A stretch of DNA of 56,531 bases from Corynebacterium glucuronolyticum (GTDB taxonomy: Bacteria; Actinomycetota; Actinomycetes; Mycobacteriales; Mycobacteriaceae). Shown here piece by piece: positions 52,970 to 56,531 of this stretch. The stretch covers positions 1-56,531 of the forward strand of contig JALFAQ010000044.1 of NCBI GenBank assembly GCA_022772305.1, in the 5' to 3' direction. Position 1 is the first letter of the stretch. Each line of letters starts with the position of its first letter. A program made the translations under genes and the position numbers. The notes beneath the pieces are model-generated. The model worked only from the letters and a program-made list of their open reading frames with translations. It made no database searches and was not told the DNA's origin.

Positions 52970-54295
52970 ATGAAGCTTTCCAAGTTTGTCAAATGCTCTG
53001 ATCTGGACTTTGAAGTCGATGGCAAGAAAACGAAAGTCTTGTTGGACTGTCGCACGGGGAAAATATTCCTAGCGAATTGCGAGATTTTAAATGGGCTGGC
53101 GAATATGGGTCGCCTTTCTGACGAAGAAATAGACACGATACTGAGTGACAGGTGGGATGACCTTGAATTAAAAAAATGGGTTGCGACTGTAAAAGCTGCT
53201 CAAATAGATGAAGCGGTCCTTAGAATCGTTGTTTTACTAACTAGTCAATGCAATTTAGCATGTGGATACTGTGGTCAGGTCCACGAGCGAGGTACAATTT
53301 CGGAAGATTTTGTTTCTGAATTTAACGTGTTTCTACAAGAATCAATCTCCGCGCACCCTAGAGTGAGCCACATTGAGATTTGCTGGTTTGGCGGGGAACC
53401 TATGCTTGCGTTGTCGAAGATTAAATCCTTGTCTGGCATTTTGGATGCTGTATGTCTTCATTTCAACCTCACCTGGTCATCCAGGATGGCTACGAATGGG
53501 GTTCTGCTAACTTCGAAGCATACCGAGGAACTCGTCTCTATTTCGAAATTAAAATATATCGAAGTTACTCTAGACGGACCGGAAAGAATACATAACAGTA
53601 GTCGCCCTAAGCGTAAAGGGCGGTACGGGGGATTTACGGATATCGTTAGAAATTTAAGTGAGGTTCTCTCTGCAGAGGGGCTTGCTGACCTGGAGGTTTC
53701 CGTAAGAATCAATCTTCATGCTGGTAACGCTGATTCAATCGACGAGCTTCTGATTGATCTGAGTGAACGAGGATTCGCCCAATGGGAAAATTTAAGTTTG
53801 AATTTTGCCCCGGTTTTTAGTTGGAGTGACGAAAGCGACCGAATTATGGTCGAGCGACATAAGTTAGCGGAGAGGGAACTTGAACTTCAGAATCTTGCCT
53901 TTAAATTGGGTTTTTCTTCCTGCGTGATACCAACCGATGTGAAGCGGAGTTTGTGCGTTGGTGCCCAAAAGATGTCGGTAGTATTCGATCCGACGGGGCA
54001 GGCATTCAAATGTACAGAGCATCCACTGACTCCTGGATATGAGGATGCGTGTATCGGGAAAATAGAGGAACGTTCATCTCTTTTCGAAAGCATCGGAGGG
54101 TATCAAGATTGGCCTAATCGCATGGAGAATGGAGATGTAATCTGTTCTCAATGCTCATTCTTGCCTATTTGCGGTGGATCGTGTCCGCGCCAGTGGGAAA
54201 AAGGCACAGCCGTACCATGTCCACTATTTACTTTTAACACACCGGAACGCCTTTCCGTGTTGGGAAAGAGACTCGGTCTGGAAGTGTGTTCGTGA
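52970..54295 (+). CDS. Radical SAM/SPASM peptide-modifying enzyme
   Basis: A 441-residue enzyme. Residues ~1-80 look like a peptide-recognition or accessory domain. The radical SAM cluster motif C94-x3-C98-x2-C101 (CNLACGYC) heads the barrel, with WFGGEPML (SAM binding) downstream. The C-terminal SPASM domain carries many cysteines (C329, C348, C361, C392, C395, C401, C405, C417; e.g. CSQCSFLPICGGSCP) for two extra iron-sulfur clusters. Such enzymes make thioether or C-C links in ribosomal peptides. GC is low. A short AAAAGG precedes ATG. Confidence 0.9.
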   Translation: MKLSKFVKCSDLDFEVDGKKTKVLLDCRTGKIFLANCEILNGLANMGRLSDEEIDTILSDRWDDLELKKWVATVKAAQIDEAVLRIVVLLTSQCNLACGYCGQVHERGTISEDFVSEFNVFLQESISAHPRVSHIEICWFGGEPMLALSKIKSLSGILDAVCLHFNLTWSSRMATNGVLLTSKHTEELVSISKLKYIEVTLDGPERIHNSSRPKRKGRYGGFTDIVRNLSEVLSAEGLADLEVSVRINLHAGNADSIDELLIDLSERGFAQWENLSLNFAPVFSWSDESDRIMVERHKLAERELELQNLAFKLGFSSCVIPTDVKRSLCVGAQKMSVVFDPTGQAFKCTEHPLTPGYEDACIGKIEERSSLFESIGGYQDWPNRMENGDVICSQCSFLPICGGSCPRQWEKGTAVPCPLFTFNTPERLSVLGKRLGLEVCS

Positions 54296-55680
54296 AAATC
54301 AAAAGATCTACTTTTCTTGATGCATGGCTTGTGATTGCAAATAACGTCATTGAGTCTTTCAACGGTGTAATGGTACTGCTTCTCATCGTTCTGTGGCTAA
54401 CCCTTGATTTCCTCCCAAAGACTCGTTTAGATCCGCCCGCAACGATTTCTTTGTATCTAGCGCTAGTGGGTCTGGTTGTGCTTGCGGTCTTTGCACGTTC
54501 CGGACAGGTTGCAGACAAGTTCGCGCCACATAAGGTGGCGGAGTTGTCTCAATATTTGAACATCGCTTCCATGGTGCTGTTTGCTGCAATATTAACTTTC
54601 GCTTCTCCGCGATATCCACTGCTTGTGTTGGCAATTATGGCGATGTTGCAGCTTATGTTCACTAACCGTGATATCCTATTCGATTCTGCTGTCATGGTGA
54701 TCATTAGCAGTCGAGTGCCAGAGGAAAGGCAATCGGAGTTCTTTACTTGGAACTTCAGAGCAAACTTGGTTGTTCCGCTGACAGCACCGATCGTTGGAAC
54801 ATGGCTGTTTGAACACAACAAATATCTGGCCATCGGGGTGTGTACCCTATTAAGCCTTGCATCTGCAGCACTGTTGAGCTGGACTCGGAGGAAATGGGTT
54901 CCTAGGGATACTTTCAACGAGAAACCGGATATTAGCTTGCGTGCTTATATACGTGAATTTTCCCGGAAATTGGATAAGAAGGAAAAAGATTTTCGTGGGT
55001 TCAAGGCATTCAAGCACCTCAATTTCGCTGGCATTATCCTGTTCATCATGGCGGCGGAGGCTTTGGGAAACCGGTCTCGGGAAGCCTACGACGTGTTTTT
55101 TGTCACTGAGACTTTCCACCAACCTGCCACGTCTTTTGGCCTTATCTCGGTGTTCATGTTCATCGGCACGGTTTTGGGAACATCGTTGAAATCCGTAATT
55201 GCCAGCAGGTGGAAACAGTGGTGGTGGCCTGTCGCGTTTTACGTTGTGTTTGCGTTGAGTTTTCTTAGTCGTGGTCTAGCACCCAACGTGTTATTGTTTC
55301 TCCTTGCAGGTGGAGTCAATGGATTTGCAGCGGGTTTTTCTGGAGGAATCTTTGAGGTTGCCTGGGTATCCAACACCACTAAGGAACACCTCGGTGCGGT
55401 TAGCGCGGCGAAGTCTGCCTACTTCACAATCGTCTCCACTGGGGGTTATCTTATATGGGCGGTATTTGCATGGTGGGGAAACTCCGTTAGCCCTACGTTC
55501 ATGGCGGATTACGGTTACCGGATTGCCTGTGTCATAGGTGGGGGATTCATCCTTATTGCTGCGGTAAGTTCAATAAGGTTGTATCGACACGTGGACTGGA
55601 CCGGCACTGCCGAACCGATGTCCACCGTGACTACACCAGAGCCGAATGCGGAAGCCACAGAGTCCACTGATTGCATATAA
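54292..55680 (+). CDS. MFS transporter, likely peptide exporter
   Basis: A ~462-residue major facilitator protein with about 12 membrane helices (e.g. VMVLLLIVLWLTLDFL, VSLYLALVGLVVLAVFA-like segments, FLLAGGVNGFAAGFSGGIFEVAW). The GTG at 54292 forms GTGA with the enzyme's stop and has GGAAG upstream; GTG 54286 is possible too. The tight coupling suggests it exports the modified peptide or gives self-resistance. ABC exporters are more usual for such peptides. Confidence 0.85.
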   Translation: MKIKRSTFLDAWLVIANNVIESFNGVMVLLLIVLWLTLDFLPKTRLDPPATISLYLALVGLVVLAVFARSGQVADKFAPHKVAELSQYLNIASMVLFAAILTFASPRYPLLVLAIMAMLQLMFTNRDILFDSAVMVIISSRVPEERQSEFFTWNFRANLVVPLTAPIVGTWLFEHNKYLAIGVCTLLSLASAALLSWTRRKWVPRDTFNEKPDISLRAYIREFSRKLDKKEKDFRGFKAFKHLNFAGIILFIMAAEALGNRSREAYDVFFVTETFHQPATSFGLISVFMFIGTVLGTSLKSVIASRWKQWWWPVAFYVVFALSFLSRGLAPNVLLFLLAGGVNGFAAGFSGGIFEVAWVSNTTKEHLGAVSAAKSAYFTIVSTGGYLIWAVFAWWGNSVSPTFMADYGYRIACVIGGGFILIAAVSSIRLYRHVDWTGTAEPMSTVTTPEPNAEATESTDCI

Positions 55681-55752
55681 AACCTAATTGCATAAACCAC
55701 GAACACTAGAGCTAGGAGTTCGTATGTTGGGCGGTAGCAGAGGGAAGACACT

Positions 55753-56156
55753 TGATTGGCATTATTTGTGTTGCTGAGGGTGCTTTGCCTAAGGATGCTT
55801 TGCCTAAGGAGGGGACGATGGATTTCAAGGAGGGGGAAGAGGACGAGTTTGGGCATAAGACCTTCAATGGTATCGTGCCAGGTGATTGGTGACGAGATTC
55901 ATAAGCGCCTAGGCCATGATGTGCGGACGATGGTTTTGGGTCATATTCAGCGTGGTGGTACGCCGACGGCGTTCGATCGTGTGCTTGCGACTCGTTATGG
56001 TGTGGCTGCTGCTCGTGCTGCTCATAAGGGGAGTCTGGTAAGTGTGTTGCGCTCCATGGTGAGCATATTGAGTTGATTGATTTGCAGGAGGCTGTGGGTA
56101 CGTTGAAGTCCGTGCCTTTGAGCCGTTACGCTACTGCACAGGCACTCTTCGGGTAG
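55753..56156 (+). pseudogene. pfkA: 3' relic of 6-phosphofructokinase
   Basis: Blocks of actinobacterial ATP-dependent PfkA are readable: GIIx[26 protein letters not shown], then [50 protein letters not shown] and, in another frame, [28 protein letters not shown] with stop at 56154. There are frameshifts and a 15-base tandem duplication (GCTTTGCCTAAGGA). The first ~200 residues are absent. A functional pfkA must lie elsewhere. Confidence 0.85.
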
Positions 56157-56178
56157 AGCTTTGGTTATCCTGGTGGTT

Positions 56179-56201
56179 AGCCATGAATTCTCTTCATGGC
56201 T
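56179..56201 (+). terminator. Hairpin after pfkA relic
   Basis: AGCCATGAA (56179-56187) and TTCATGGCT (56193-56201) form a 9-bp stem with a 5-base loop 23 bases behind the relic's stop: the likely former pfkA terminator. Confidence 0.6.
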
Positions 56202-56531
56202 GACCTTGGAAATGGAATTCGGGGGAAATTTCCGAAGCCCGGTAGCTGGATTTATATAAACAGTCAGGGTAAATGGTGAAAGTGTGAATCTCTTTTTACT
56301 ATGTGCCGTTCTAGGCTGCGCAAACTTCCACAACTTTTCGTACGCGTGAGTCGGCGGAGGAAAGCATCAAACCGGGATGTGCGGCGTGTCGGCGCGCTCC
56401 GCGCAAGGAATAACACGTCTCAACCCCAAAAGTGTTCATTCGAAATCGGTTAGGGGTTTAAACTCACTAGCGCACCTGCCTTATTTTCTAGATTACCCCT
56501 ATATGGGGGAAACGCTAAAATTACCAACGCC
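56202..56531. other. Right edge, no gene recognised
   Basis: About 330 bases without a supported gene. A small palindrome CCCCTATATGGGG (around 56496) is the only structure noticed. Confidence 0.4.

Noticed and set aside
1..56531. tRNA, rRNA or known riboswitch
   Set aside because: I looked for the typical T-arm text and 3' ends in the gaps and found none; a covariance-model scan could still find one that I missed.

Overview
The window looks like a Corynebacterium chromosome segment. The evidence is a run of corynebacterial core genes: hrrSA-like two-component genes, sodA, msrA, fused pabAB, a second-type pyruvate kinase, pheA next to a histidine phosphatase, an LCP ligase, farR-like regulator, serS, HAD hydrolase and luxS. 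Coding DNA is GC-rich in the left two thirds, GTG starts are common, and several starts look leaderless. No tRNA, rRNA or CRISPR array was recognised.

Layout. 0-7.8 kb: DUF2020-type lipoprotein, hrrSA, a tandem hairpin repeat, a TM0106-type nuclease, a frameshifted AAA ATPase and a polytopic membrane protein. 7.8-15.5 kb: oxidative stress (sodA, msrA), p-aminobenzoate synthesis (pabAB, pabC) with dedA, lplA and a membrane alpha/beta hydrolase. 15.5-21 kb: pyk2, relics of glpQ and a lipase, DUF5926 and a DUF222/HNH nuclease. 21.8-33.7 kb: phosphatase-pheA, amidase-lcpB, acyltransferase, metallopeptidase-septum protein-GntR regulator, serS-HAD, and a frameshifted AlbA/Schlafen-type gene. 34-42.4 kb: antiporter, FAH hydrolase, luxS, two pentapeptide-like genes, luxS and ABC-transporter relics, then tcdA-tatD. 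42.4-52 kb: an accessory, decayed island with a tatD-end duplication around a secreted-protein/membrane-protein pair, a damaged IS3 element, two DUF4143 ATPases (one broken) and hipBA. 52.8-55.7 kb: a low-GC cassette, then a pfkA relic.

The best candidate for an undescribed system is the 52.8-55.7 kb cassette. It has a 31-codon peptide gene ending in a Cys-x3-Cys whose last residue is the C-terminus, then a hairpin with a T-run, a radical SAM/SPASM enzyme, and a translationally coupled MFS exporter. This is the architecture of a ribosomally made, radical-SAM-modified peptide. No ABC transporter or leader peptidase is seen beside it.

Two families of intergenic repeats also stand out. One is a 14-bp palindrome (TGCGCAGCTGCGCA) followed, exactly 13 bases later in five full copies, one imperfect copy and one half-site, by a TATAT-like box. 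The copies sit in tandem groups, all pointing right, in three gene-free gaps that end at converging gene 3' ends. This looks like a promoter family for short untranslated or tiny-peptide transcripts. The other is a 93-99 bp hairpin whose outer stem changes sequence between copies while keeping its pairing.

About a dozen genes are broken by frameshifts, stops or deletions while the housekeeping genes are intact, which suggests ongoing decay of accessory functions rather than uniformly poor sequence.
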